From Phytobacter palmae (GTDB lineage: Bacteria; Pseudomonadota; Gammaproteobacteria; Enterobacterales; Enterobacteriaceae): 64,000 bases of DNA. Made by a program: the position numbers and the translations under genes. The stretch spans positions 62,001 through 126,000 of the forward strand of contig FONB01000005.1 of NCBI GenBank assembly GCA_900112785.1, written 5' to 3'. This document shows positions 56,450-64,000 of the stretch, piece by piece. Below the pieces are notes generated by a model. That model was not told the origin of the DNA, ran no database searches, and was given only the letters and a program-made list of their open reading frames with translations. Numbering within the stretch: the stretch's first letter is position 1; every line of letters starts with the position of its first letter.

Positions 56450-57346
56450 TCAGGCTAACTTCCGCCTGAACGACAGCGTACCTGGTCGCGAAAACATCAC
56501 TAAATTTCCCGTCAGGATCAGCAGCAGCCCAACAATGCCATTTATATGCCAGACATAGCTTTCATAGACCGTTGAAATACTCAGCGCCACAAGGGGAAAC
56601 AACAGGGTGCTGTAAGCAGCATTACTGGCGCCGATACGGCCAATCAGGGTGAAATAGGCACCAAAGGCAATGACCGAGCCAAAAAGGGCGAGATAAACCA
56701 GCGCGCCCAGATAGCTGAAAGTCCATTCAGGGGTGAAATCGTCACCACGGAACAGCGCAATAGCACCCATAAGTATCGTCCCATACAGCATCGCCCAGGC
56801 ATTGGTGGTCATGGTTTCCAGCCCTTTGCGCTGGTGGCGCATGCTGATCATATTGCCCAGGGAAAAACCAAATGTGCCCAGCATCGAAAGACCAATACCC
56901 AGTAACAGAGTGCTGTTCAGACCGCTTGCCAGCAAATCATCCCAGAATAACGTCACTATCCCCGTCAGCCCCAGAATCGCCGCAGGATAGAAGCGCGAAG
57001 GGGGCTTTTGACCGAAAAAGAGAAAACTGTTAACCGCATTAAACAATACGGCCATTGAGAAAATTACCGACTCCAGCCCGGTGTTAATCCACGCGGCAGC
57101 GGTGTAAAAACAGAGAAAGTTGAAGCCAAAAACACAGCATCCTTGCAGGATGCAAAAAAGATGATCCCACAGGGCAAGTTTGCGCAGTCGCCCGAGGGTA
57201 ATTAACACCGCCATCATGGTGAGTGAAGCAAGCGCAAAACGCCAAAAAATGGAGACCGGTGCCGCGACCGGACCCTGTTGCAGAAATATAGCAATCCATG
57301 TCGTGCCCCATATCACAACCACCAGACAATATAAAAAAATGTTCAT
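56450..57346 (-). CDS. EamA/DMT-family transporter
   Basis: A 298-residue inner-membrane protein with ten TM helices in two EamA halves, e.g. FLYCLVVVIWGTTWIAIFLQ (TM1) and LALFGSVIAFGAYFTLIG in the second half. Drug/metabolite transporters of this type export amino acids, nucleosides or other metabolites. It is divergent from an AraC-family gene, likely its regulator. Substrate unknown. Confidence 0.88.
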   Translation of the reverse strand: MNIFLYCLVVVIWGTTWIAIFLQQGPVAAPVSIFWRFALASLTMMAVLITLGRLRKLALWDHLFCILQGCCVFGFNFLCFYTAAAWINTGLESVIFSMAVLFNAVNSFLFFGQKPPSRFYPAAILGLTGIVTLFWDDLLASGLNSTLLLGIGLSMLGTFGFSLGNMISMRHQRKGLETMTTNAWAMLYGTILMGAIALFRGDDFTPEWTFSYLGALVYLALFGSVIAFGAYFTLIGRIGASNAAYSTLLFPLVALSISTVYESYVWHINGIVGLLLILTGNLVMFSRPGTLSFRRKLA

Positions 57347-57517
57347 TGCAATCCCCGTTATGCCAACAGGTTTCCAGTGTTGCCAAAAAATCCCCCTACG
57401 GCTTGCATATATCCGTTGGTCACTTGCAAATTCTTGCGCTTTTTTGGCGAAACACTGGTATCGGGTAGAGGCAATTTATAGACTGAGATTCTGGTGACAT
57501 TTTTGTTAATTGCGTCC

Positions 57518-58387
57518 ATGACTGTATATAAAGCCTTCGAAAATCTTCAACATCACAATGCCGTTTTGCATGACTCGGTTGCGCTGCATTCTGGTATTCA
57601 ACTGGCGGTATGGTCTAACAAGCGCGATAACATTACCCAGTATTGCGATCATCACACCCTCAGTCTGTACATTGCCGATGGCTACGAGAGCTATCATAAA
57701 ACATCGCAAGGCTGGAAAAATGGCGGCGGGCCGGACCGGTTTTGCCTGATGCCGAAAGAGAGCGAGTCCAGTTGGGATATCCGTGATGATTTGTCGTTCG
57801 TGCATCTTTATTGCACTGACGAACACCTGCGGGATATAGGGGAGAAAATTTGGGATCGCAGTCCGGCGTCGTTTACCCTTGATGAGAAAACATTCGCCCA
57901 GGATGAGCGCATTACCACTCTCTATCGCCAGTTCCTTCTTGGCAGCGACTGGCACCAGCAGGCGAATCACCTCACCCTGAGCACTGCTTCAACGCTGCTT
58001 CTCACCCATCTTATTCAGCATTACAGTAATGTGCAGTGGCGTTTACCCACGGTTAAAGGCGGTCTTGCGCCGGTGGTGTTGCGCCAGGTGCTGGACTGGA
58101 TAGAGGCGAATCTGGCCCAGCCGCTATTGCTGAGCGATCTGGCGGCGCAGGCGGCGTTAAGTGAGTACCATTTTGCGCGTATGTTCCACCAGTCAATGGG
58201 GGTTGCACCGCATCAGTATGTGATGCGACGCCGAATGGCACAGGCGAAAGCGCAATTGTTAAATACCGAACTTCCGCTGACCACAATCGCCATGGCTTGC
58301 GGTTTCAGTTCTGCCAGCCATTTCAGCAATCGTTTCCGGGCTGTTTTTGGCATGACGCCGTCGCAACTACGCGCGGCGAACCAGTGA
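57518..58387 (+). CDS. AraC-family transcriptional regulator
   Basis: A ~290-residue regulator. The C-terminal ~100 residues hold both helix-turn-helix units: LLSDLAAQAALSEYHFARMF and TTIAMACGFSSASHFSNRFR, ending with GMTPSQLR. The N-terminal ~185 residues form an uncharacterised sensing domain (CDHHTLSLYIADGYESYHKT). The RBS is poor; a GTG 24 bases upstream is an alternative start. Divergent from the EamA exporter. Its last 21 bases overlap the end of convergent ydcO. Confidence 0.9.
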   Translation: MTVYKAFENLQHHNAVLHDSVALHSGIQLAVWSNKRDNITQYCDHHTLSLYIADGYESYHKTSQGWKNGGGPDRFCLMPKESESSWDIRDDLSFVHLYCTDEHLRDIGEKIWDRSPASFTLDEKTFAQDERITTLYRQFLLGSDWHQQANHLTLSTASTLLLTHLIQHYSNVQWRLPTVKGGLAPVVLRQVLDWIEANLAQPLLLSDLAAQAALSEYHFARMFHQSMGVAPHQYVMRRRMAQAKAQLLNTELPLTTIAMACGFSSASHFSNRFRAVFGMTPSQLRAANQ

Positions 58388-59533
58388 CAGCACGGCATAA
58401 CAGATACCACCGGCAACCAGCCCCCAGAAGGCTGACCCCACACCGAGCAGCGTGACGCCGCTGGCGGTGACCAGAAACGTCACGATAGCGGCGTCACGTT
58501 CTTGTTCTTGTGACAGAGCCTGGAACAGACTGCCGCCGATCGTGCCAAGTAACGCAAGACCTGCCAGCGTCTGGATCCAGCTCAGCGGTAAGGTCGCCAG
58601 CAATGCGGTGATAGAGCCGCCAAATACCCCTGCTAACAGATAGAAAACACCTGCAGCCACCGCGGCCTTCCAGCGTTGCGCGGCGTCGGGGTGGGCATCC
58701 GGGCTCTGGCAAATTGCCGCTGTAATAGCGGCGATGCAAATTGAGAAAACCCCAAACGGCGAGAGAAGCAGCGCCAGCCCCCCGGTAGTAATAATCAGTG
58801 GCGACACAGGTGCCCGATAACCCGCAGCTTGCATCGTGGCGAAGCCAGGCGCATTTTGCGATGCCATCGTAGCGAGAAAAAAGGGAATACCGATACTGAT
58901 AAGCGATGTCCAGTTGAAGACCGGACGGGTAAATTCCGGTATCACAAACGCAAAGTCCAGTTTCGCCGTGACAACATCGCCGCTAAGCCAGGCGACCAGC
59001 GCGCCAGCTATCAGTGTCGCCACAATGGCATAGCGTGGGGCGAGGGCTTTACAGACCAGCCAGGCCAGTAGCATACTGCCGCACAGCACAAAATGGCCTT
59101 CAACGTTGCGAAACGCCTGCAAACCGAAACGCAACAGGATCCCGGCGAGCATCGCTGCCGCGAGGGTATGCGGAATAATTTTCATCAACCGGGCGAACAG
59201 TCCGGTGACACCGCAGAGCACAATCAGCGCATTAGCGAAAATGAACACGCCGATGGTCTCAGCAAGGGTTAATCCTTGTAAGCTTGTTGCCAGCAATGCG
59301 GCGCCGGGCGTAGACCACGCAGTCAGCACCGGCATGCGGTACCACAGTGACAGCGCTAATGTGCTGATACCCATGGCTGCACCGAGCGCCGTCATCCAGC
59401 CGGCAATTTGCGGAGCGCTGGCCCCCGCTGCGGCAGCGGCCTGCCAGATGATAGCAGCGGAACTGGCATAGCCGACCAGGACGGCCACAAAACCTGCCAG
59501 AAGAGTGGTAAAAGGAAATACGTGAGCGCGCAT
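58367..59533 (-). CDS. ydcO: BenE-family transporter YdcO
   Basis: A 388-residue inner-membrane protein of the benzoate:H+ symporter (BenE) family, resembling E. coli YdcO (391). About 12 TM segments; conserved runs include LLAGFVAVLVGYASSAAIIW, LTAWSTPGAALLATSLQGLT, LVTASGVTLLGVGSAFWGLV and FLATMASQNAPGFA. The substrate in enterobacteria is unproven. The frame is open 20 codons upstream; the ATG used aligns with E. coli. Divergent from ydcN with a direct repeat in the gap. Confidence 0.93.
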   Translation of the reverse strand: MRAHVFPFTTLLAGFVAVLVGYASSAAIIWQAAAAAGASAPQIAGWMTALGAAMGISTLALSLWYRMPVLTAWSTPGAALLATSLQGLTLAETIGVFIFANALIVLCGVTGLFARLMKIIPHTLAAAMLAGILLRFGLQAFRNVEGHFVLCGSMLLAWLVCKALAPRYAIVATLIAGALVAWLSGDVVTAKLDFAFVIPEFTRPVFNWTSLISIGIPFFLATMASQNAPGFATMQAAGYRAPVSPLIITTGGLALLLSPFGVFSICIAAITAAICQSPDAHPDAAQRWKAAVAAGVFYLLAGVFGGSITALLATLPLSWIQTLAGLALLGTIGGSLFQALSQEQERDAAIVTFLVTASGVTLLGVGSAFWGLVAGGICYAVLSLVRRA

Positions 59534-59544
59534 GATATGCCCTT

Positions 59545-59558
59545 GTGCGTTATAGCGT
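59545..59558. repeat. 14-bp direct repeat, copy 1 (ydcO/ydcN operator candidate)
   Basis: GTGCGTTATAGCGT, identical to a second copy 31 bases further on (three helical turns), within the 90-base ydcO-ydcN gap. Likely YdcN binding sites. Confidence 0.6.
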
Positions 59559-59575
59559 CCAGACAATGTACCATC

Positions 59576-59589
59576 GTGCGTTATAGCGT
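59576..59589. repeat. 14-bp direct repeat, copy 2 (ydcO/ydcN operator candidate)
   Basis: Second exact copy of GTGCGTTATAGCGT, 35-48 bases before the ydcN start codon. Confidence 0.6.
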
Positions 59590-59623
59590 ACAAGTATGCA
59601 CAGCGAGACTGACAGGAGAAAAT

Positions 59624-60196
59624 ATGGATCTAACTCATTATCTGGCGAGCACCTTAAAAAATCTTCGCCAGGCGCGTGGCTGGAGTCTTTCCCGCCTGGC
59701 CGACGAAACGGGCGTGTCGAAAGCGATGCTCGGGCAAATTGAACGCAATGAGTCCAGCCCCACGGTGGCAACACTGTGGAAAATCGCCACGGGCCTCAAT
59801 GTACCGTTTTCATCCTTTATTGCGCCATCGGAAAGCGAAACGCCCCATTCTTTCGATCCACAGCAGCAGGCCATGGTGGTTACCCCGCTTTTCCCCTGGG
59901 ATGAAGCATTGCATTTTGATCTCTTCTCGATAATTCTGGCGCCAGGCGCCCTTAGCGAGTCAACACCGCATGAGCAGGGGGTCATTGAGCACGTAGTGGT
60001 GATTGGCGGGATGCTGGATATGTGCATTGAAGGGCAGTGGCGAACCCTGACGGCAGGCGGTGGAGTTCGTTTCGCCGGTGACCGCCCCCACGCCTATCGT
60101 AATAGCTCAGCGCAGAGCGTCCATTTCCACTCGCTTATCCACTACCCAAAAGAAAAAACCGCAAGCAAGCTTGCGGCAAAGAACGACGACGAGTAA
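59624..60196 (+). CDS. ydcN: XRE/cupin-family regulator YdcN
   Basis: A 190-residue DNA-binding protein. Residues ~7-62 form a Cro/CI-type helix-turn-helix (LSRLADETGVSKAMLGQIER, SSPTVATLWKIATGLNVPFS). Residues ~100-175 form a cupin beta-barrel sensor (HVVVIGGMLDMCIEGQWRTL, GVRFAGDRPHAYRN). The ATG follows ACAGGAGAAAAT; the longer upstream frame overlaps ydcO and is rejected. Divergent from ydcO, the same order as E. coli, and it probably represses it. Confidence 0.93.
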   Translation: MDLTHYLASTLKNLRQARGWSLSRLADETGVSKAMLGQIERNESSPTVATLWKIATGLNVPFSSFIAPSESETPHSFDPQQQAMVVTPLFPWDEALHFDLFSIILAPGALSESTPHEQGVIEHVVVIGGMLDMCIEGQWRTLTAGGGVRFAGDRPHAYRNSSAQSVHFHSLIHYPKEKTASKLAAKNDDE

Positions 60197-60241
60197 ACAA
60201 CAACGTACAACGTGACGAGGAATGTCCGAATTACGCGTCAC

Positions 60242-60332
60242 CTTTCAAACGGCCTCTTTGCTGGCTGCTGCTGGCTATCCGTGCCACTTACCGCTGTAAG
60301 CGCGCAGTTGCCACCGCGACGCCATTTGAAAG
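60242..60332 (+). other. Structured intergenic segment upstream of rlhA (possible leader or sRNA)
   Basis: CTTTCAAACGGC (60242) and GCCATTTGAAAG (60321) pair at 11 of 12 positions and enclose ~67 bases that contain a smaller perfect hairpin CTTAC-CGCT-GTAAG (60287-60300). This could be a folded leader or small RNA. No family is recognised. The remainder of the ~300-base gap shows no frame; TACAAT near 60457 may be the -10 box for rlhA. Confidence 0.4.
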
Positions 60333-60500
60333 CTTTCGCGTAATGGTGATTAACTTAACCTGCATCGTTGCGACTGGAAAATAGCAATTTCATCAATGCT
60401 TTGCCGCCGGATGGAAATTGGCTTTCGCCACAGGTGGTGAAAAGACGGGGATGTGACTACAATAGCCGCCATTTTGCACATAATGGATAACGACGATTGT

Positions 60501-62465
60501 ATGCGCCTGCAACCCCATCATCTTGAACTCTTAAGCCCTGCCCGTGACACCGCGATCGCTCGCGAAGCCATTTTGCACGGTGCGGACGCGGTCTATATCG
60601 GCGGCCCGGGGTTCGGTGCCCGCCATAACGCCAGCAACAGCCTGCAGGATATTGCCAGCCTCGTTCCGTTTGCTCATCGCTATGGCGCGAAAGTGTTTAT
60701 CACGCTCAATACCATTCTGCATGATGATGAGCTGGAACCTGCTCAGCGTCTGATTACCGATCTGTACGAAACCGGGGTTGATGCCCTGATTGTGCAGGAT
60801 ATGGGCATCATGCAACTCGATATCCCGCCGATTGAGCTGCATGCCAGTACGCAGTGTGACATCCGTAGTGTAGAAAAGGCGAAGTTCCTCTCTGATGTTG
60901 GTTTCAGCCAGATTGTGCTGGCGCGTGAACTGAACCTGCAGCAGATCCGCGATATTCACGCCTGTACTGATGCCACCATTGAGTTCTTTATTCATGGCGC
61001 GCTTTGCGTGGCCTATTCCGGGCAGTGCTATATTTCTCACGCTCAGACGGGGCGCAGCGCTAACCGCGGTGACTGTTCACAGGCCTGCCGACTACCCTAT
61101 ACCCTGAAAGATGATCAGGGGCGCGTTGTAGCCTACGAAAAACATCTCCTGTCGATGAAAGATAACGACCAGACTGCCAATCTTGGTGCGTTAATTGATG
61201 CCGGTGTGCGCTCCTTCAAGATTGAAGGGCGCTACAAGGACATGAGCTATGTGAAAAACATTACTGCGCACTATCGTCAGATGCTGGATGCGATTATTGA
61301 AGATCGCGGCGATCTGGCGCGCGCATCGGCAGGACGAACGGAACATTTCTTTATCCCTTCCACCGATAAAACCTTCCATCGCGGTAGCACCGACTATTTT
61401 GTGAACGCTCGTAAAGGTGATATCGGCGCGTTTGATTCACCAAAATTTATCGGTCTGCCGGTCGGTGAAGTCCTGAAAGTGACCAAAGAGTATCTGGACG
61501 TTGACGCCAGCGAACCGCTGGCAAATGGCGATGGCCTGAACGTGCTCATCAAGCGTGACGTTGTCGGTTTTCGCGCCAATACGGTAGAAAAAACCGGAGA
61601 AAACCGCTACCGCGTCTGGCCGAACGAAATGCCTGCGGAGATGTATAAAGTTCGCCCGCACCATCCGCTGAACCGTAACCTGGACCACAACTGGCAGCAG
61701 GCACTGACAAAAACATCCAGTGAACGTCGCATCGCGGTGGATATTGAAGTCGGCGGCTGGCAGGAACAACTGGTACTGACCCTGACCAGTGAAGATGGGG
61801 TTAGCGTGACCCATACTCTCGACGGGCAATTTGACGAGGCGAACAACGCGGAAAAAGCGATCAATAGCCTGAAAGAGGGTGTGGCAAAACTGGGGCAAAC
61901 GATCTATTACGCTCGTAATATTGATATCAACTTGCCGGGTGCCTTGTTTGTGCCGAATAGCGTGTTAAATTCATTTCGTCGCGAAACTGTTGAAATGCTT
62001 GATGAGGCGCGTCTGGCGAATTACCAGCGTGGCAGCCGTAAAGCCGTTTCTGATCCTGCTCCGGTCTATCCTGATACCCATCTGACCTTCCTGGCGAACG
62101 TTTACAACCATAAAGCGCGTGAGTTCTACCAGCGTTTCGGCGTACAACTGATTGATGGCGCATATGAAATGCATGAAGAGAAGGGCGATGTGCCGGTGAT
62201 GATCACCAAGCACTGTCTGCGCTTTGCCTTTAACCTGTGTCCGAAGCAGGCCAAAGGGAATATCAAAAGCTGGAAGGCGACTCCCATGCAACTGGTACAC
62301 GGCGACGAGGTACTGACCCTGAAATTTGATTGCCGACCCTGCGAGATGCACGTGGTCGGGAAAATCAAAAATCACATTCTGAAGATGCCGCTGGCAGGGA
62401 GTGTTGTGGCATCGGTCAGCCCTGAGGATCTGTTGAAAACGCTGCCTAAGCGCAAAGGCGTTTAA
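60501..62465 (+). CDS. rlhA: 23S rRNA 5-hydroxycytidine C2501 synthase (U32 family)
   Basis: A ~654-residue U32 peptidase-fold protein (formerly YdcP) that hydroxylates C2501 of 23S rRNA, using prephenate-dependent chemistry with an iron-sulfur site. It matches E. coli RlhA (653) nearly throughout: LELLSPARDTAIAREAILHG, FFIHGALCVAYSGQCYISHA with conserved cysteines, ANRGDCSQACRLPYTL, and KHCLRFAFNLCPKQAKG. Three in-frame ATGs exist near the start; the last is used because alignment begins there, but the RBS is weak. Followed by a clear terminator. Confidence 0.94.
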   Translation: MRLQPHHLELLSPARDTAIAREAILHGADAVYIGGPGFGARHNASNSLQDIASLVPFAHRYGAKVFITLNTILHDDELEPAQRLITDLYETGVDALIVQDMGIMQLDIPPIELHASTQCDIRSVEKAKFLSDVGFSQIVLARELNLQQIRDIHACTDATIEFFIHGALCVAYSGQCYISHAQTGRSANRGDCSQACRLPYTLKDDQGRVVAYEKHLLSMKDNDQTANLGALIDAGVRSFKIEGRYKDMSYVKNITAHYRQMLDAIIEDRGDLARASAGRTEHFFIPSTDKTFHRGSTDYFVNARKGDIGAFDSPKFIGLPVGEVLKVTKEYLDVDASEPLANGDGLNVLIKRDVVGFRANTVEKTGENRYRVWPNEMPAEMYKVRPHHPLNRNLDHNWQQALTKTSSERRIAVDIEVGGWQEQLVLTLTSEDGVSVTHTLDGQFDEANNAEKAINSLKEGVAKLGQTIYYARNIDINLPGALFVPNSVLNSFRRETVEMLDEARLANYQRGSRKAVSDPAPVYPDTHLTFLANVYNHKAREFYQRFGVQLIDGAYEMHEEKGDVPVMITKHCLRFAFNLCPKQAKGNIKSWKATPMQLVHGDEVLTLKFDCRPCEMHVVGKIKNHILKMPLAGSVVASVSPEDLLKTLPKRKGV

Positions 62466-62489
62466 AACGGCGGTCGTGCATCGCGCATA

Positions 62490-62514
62490 GTAGCGGCAGA
62501 TACCCTGCCGCTAC
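62490..62514 (+). terminator. Terminator of rlhA
   Basis: GTAGCGGCAG / CTGCCGCTAC, a perfect 10-bp stem with a 5-base loop, 25 bases after the rlhA stop. The following bases are TCCATTTAAAA. Confidence 0.75.
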
Positions 62515-62519
62515 TCCAT

Positions 62520-63060
62520 TTAAAACGTAACGTTTTTCATCTGACAAGACGCTCTTTTATCGTCTTTGGGGGCTGTTTGCCGACATGTCCTGGCAAGAGA
62601 CGGTCAGAATAGCCGATCTTTTTATGCATACTCCTTCTCTCATTTATCTGAGCGACACGAATTTCGACAACTCACAGATGGCATGAAACACGTTCAATTA
62701 TGAGTATTCCTTCCATAATAACTGAAAAAAATAAATGAATTTGTTATCACTCAGGCAGTAATTCTATTATTTGCCGTGATTTATGCGTTGCATCACATTA
62801 TTAATATAATTTCTACGCAGATAATTATGATACGAAAGTCTCATTTTATTAGTTATTGATTTTTAAGCATAAGTTGCACAACCAAAGACAAGGGTATTAT
62901 CTGGATGCGTTAAAGGTTTCATATGCTATGACGATAATTACTCTGTGATCAAAATATATTCGTGGAATTTCCCGGCGCTGTAAAAAGCAAGACTGGATGT
63001 ATAGCCTGCTAAGTTCCATAAATTCACCAGACGCTCCACCCTATAAATGTTCTAATAATG
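62520..63060. other. Long gene-free AT-rich intergenic region
   Basis: About 540 bases with no credible reading frame, RNA gene or strong repeat. The central part (62690-62960) is very AT-rich, which is typical of H-NS-bound or promoter regions. It presumably carries the promoter of the FIST-domain gene, but no sigma-28 site was found. Confidence 0.5.
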
Positions 63061-63074
63061 CAAAAAGGTGAAAT

Positions 63075-64000
63075 ATGTTATCTATGGCGAAAAGGTTTTT
63101 AACCGCACCGTTTGGTCGCAGCGGCTCGCAACCTGCGAATGGTACCTATGATTGCCAGAATATGCCTCAGTCATTATCGGCAGCGGGTGTAAGCAACAAA
63201 GCCAGTGGTATTCTCATGACATTCGTTCCCCCTGGCGCTGACTATTCAAGTGTGAGCCAGGCGTGGCAGCGGTTTTCTTCTCCGGACTTAACGGTTATTA
63301 CGCTCTCCTCCAGTGGCGCGCTGAGCAGTAGCTGTCGCGAGACGACCTACTGTGATGCGGCGGGGCAACAGGGCAGCTGGTTAATGTTGCCCAAAACACT
63401 TATTGCCGGGCACGAAACACATATTGTTGATTTACATGTCAAAGATACGCACACAGCCACAGACCGTATCATTGCTATCCAGAACGAACTGGAGCGGTTA
63501 CAAGTGCGTATGCCGCTCTCACCTGATCGCACGTTTGCCATGGTTTACTGTGATGGTCTTTCTGCTTCCGAAGGGTTTCTGATGCAGGCCTGGTATAATT
63601 GCGGGCGTTTTCCCTGCCTGGCTATCGGCGGTTCGGCAGGCGGCAAACTCACCTTCGATGGCACATGGATAAGCGTGGATGGGAAAATGCTGCAGGGTAA
63701 GGCAGTGATTATATTTTGTAAAATGGCAGCGGGAAAATCCTTCGCGCCTTTCAAGAGCCAGAACTTTAAACCACGCAATAAAAGCTGGCTGATTGCTCAG
63801 GCCGATCCGGTCGCTCGCACTGTGACGTCTGTCTTTAACGAGCAGGGGGAACAGAAGCCATTTATCGCTGTTCTGGCGGATCTCCTGCAGTGTGATGAGC
63901 AACATGTGGCAGAGAAACTAAAAGGGCTTACGTTTGGCGTTAAAGTCGGCGACGAATATTTCATTCGTTCCGTCGCCAAAATCGATGCGCAAGGGGTTCA
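63075..64000 (+). CDS. FIST-domain sensory protein, 3' end beyond the window
   Basis: A frame starting MLSMAKRFLTAPFGRSGSQP stays open to the end of the window (at least 308 residues). The N-terminal region contains a FIST_N-type sensory domain (VITLSSSGALSSSCRETTYC, FAMVYCDGLSASEGFLMQAW, FPCLAIGGSAGGKLTFDGTW), and FGVKVGDEYFIRSVAKIDAQ begins a FIST_C region. FIST domains sense small ligands, possibly amino acids, in chemoreceptors, kinases and cyclases. With no membrane segment in the visible part, a cytoplasmic receptor is likely; a C-terminal chemotaxis domain would be consistent with the family but is not seen. RBS AAAAAGGTGAAAT. Confidence 0.75.
   Translation, partial: MLSMAKRFLTAPFGRSGSQPANGTYDCQNMPQSLSAAGVSNKASGILMTFVPPGADYSSVSQAWQRFSSPDLTVITLSSSGALSSSCRETTYCDAAGQQGSWLMLPKTLIAGHETHIVDLHVKDTHTATDRIIAIQNELERLQVRMPLSPDRTFAMVYCDGLSASEGFLMQAWYNCGRFPCLAIGGSAGGKLTFDGTWISVDGKMLQGKAVIIFCKMAAGKSFAPFKSQNFKPRNKSWLIAQADPVARTVTSVFNEQGEQKPFIAVLADLLQCDEQHVAEKLKGLTFGVKVGDEYFIRSVAKIDAQGV

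Overview
The window is chromosomal DNA of an enterobacterium (Enterobacteriaceae, order Enterobacterales). Gene order and protein sequences resemble E. coli K-12 closely over long stretches (uxaB; ydcF-aldA-gapC-cybB; trg; ydcI-ydcJ; opgD-rimL-ydcK-tehB; ydcL; ydcO-ydcN-rlhA). Nitrogen-fixation genes of Klebsiella type, a PQQ glucose dehydrogenase and a complete gapC point to a plant- or soil-associated relative (Klebsiella/Kosakonia/Enterobacter-like). Genus cannot be fixed from this window. No rRNA, tRNA, CRISPR, insertion sequence or prophage was recognised.

Layout. 0.2-9.5 kb: uxaB, a 34-codon small membrane protein, a MocR-type regulator divergent from an AhpD-like protein, a LysR regulator divergent from an aldehyde dehydrogenase (two palindromes between them), a chemoreceptor and an EAL-HDOD signalling protein. 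9.7-15.7 kb: five intact nif genes, nifQ-nifB-nifA-nifL on the minus strand and nifF divergent on the plus strand, with recognisable sigma-54 promoters and NifA upstream activator sites. The genes that should lie beyond nifF in Klebsiella (nifM...nifHDK-nifJ) are absent; a REP-like element and an unrelated gene follow directly. 15.8-21.0 kb: a compact minus-strand operon encoding a MarR repressor, an EmrB/EmrA/outer-membrane-factor tripartite pump and an O-methyltransferase.

21.3-35.5 kb: ydcF, aldA, an alpha/beta hydrolase, intact gapC, cybB, an MHS-family transporter, a DUF1272 zinc-ribbon-like protein, a TPR protein, an MgtC-family protein, a second chemoreceptor with a good sigma-28 promoter, frmRA (formaldehyde detoxification, without frmB) and a Trg receptor that ends in the NWETF adaptation pentapeptide. 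35.6-42.2 kb: an LprI-like lysozyme-inhibitor-type protein, a PQQ dehydrogenase, a YdeP-type molybdoenzyme and ydcI.

42.5-64 kb: ydcJ (2-oxoadipate dioxygenase family), a type-B carboxylesterase, a LysR regulator divergent from an aminotransferase plus amino-acid-binding protein, opgD, rimL, ydcK, tehB (no tehA), a peptidase T paralogue divergent from a DppA paralogue, ydcL, an EamA exporter divergent from an AraC regulator, ydcO/ydcN with a 14-bp direct repeat between them, rlhA, and the start of a FIST-domain gene that runs off the window.

The most notable point is the stranded nif regulatory/cofactor block (nifFLABQ) with intact promoters but no nitrogenase genes next to it. Secondary points are two structured intergenic regions that may be small RNAs or regulatory hairpins, and several clean operator-like palindromes.
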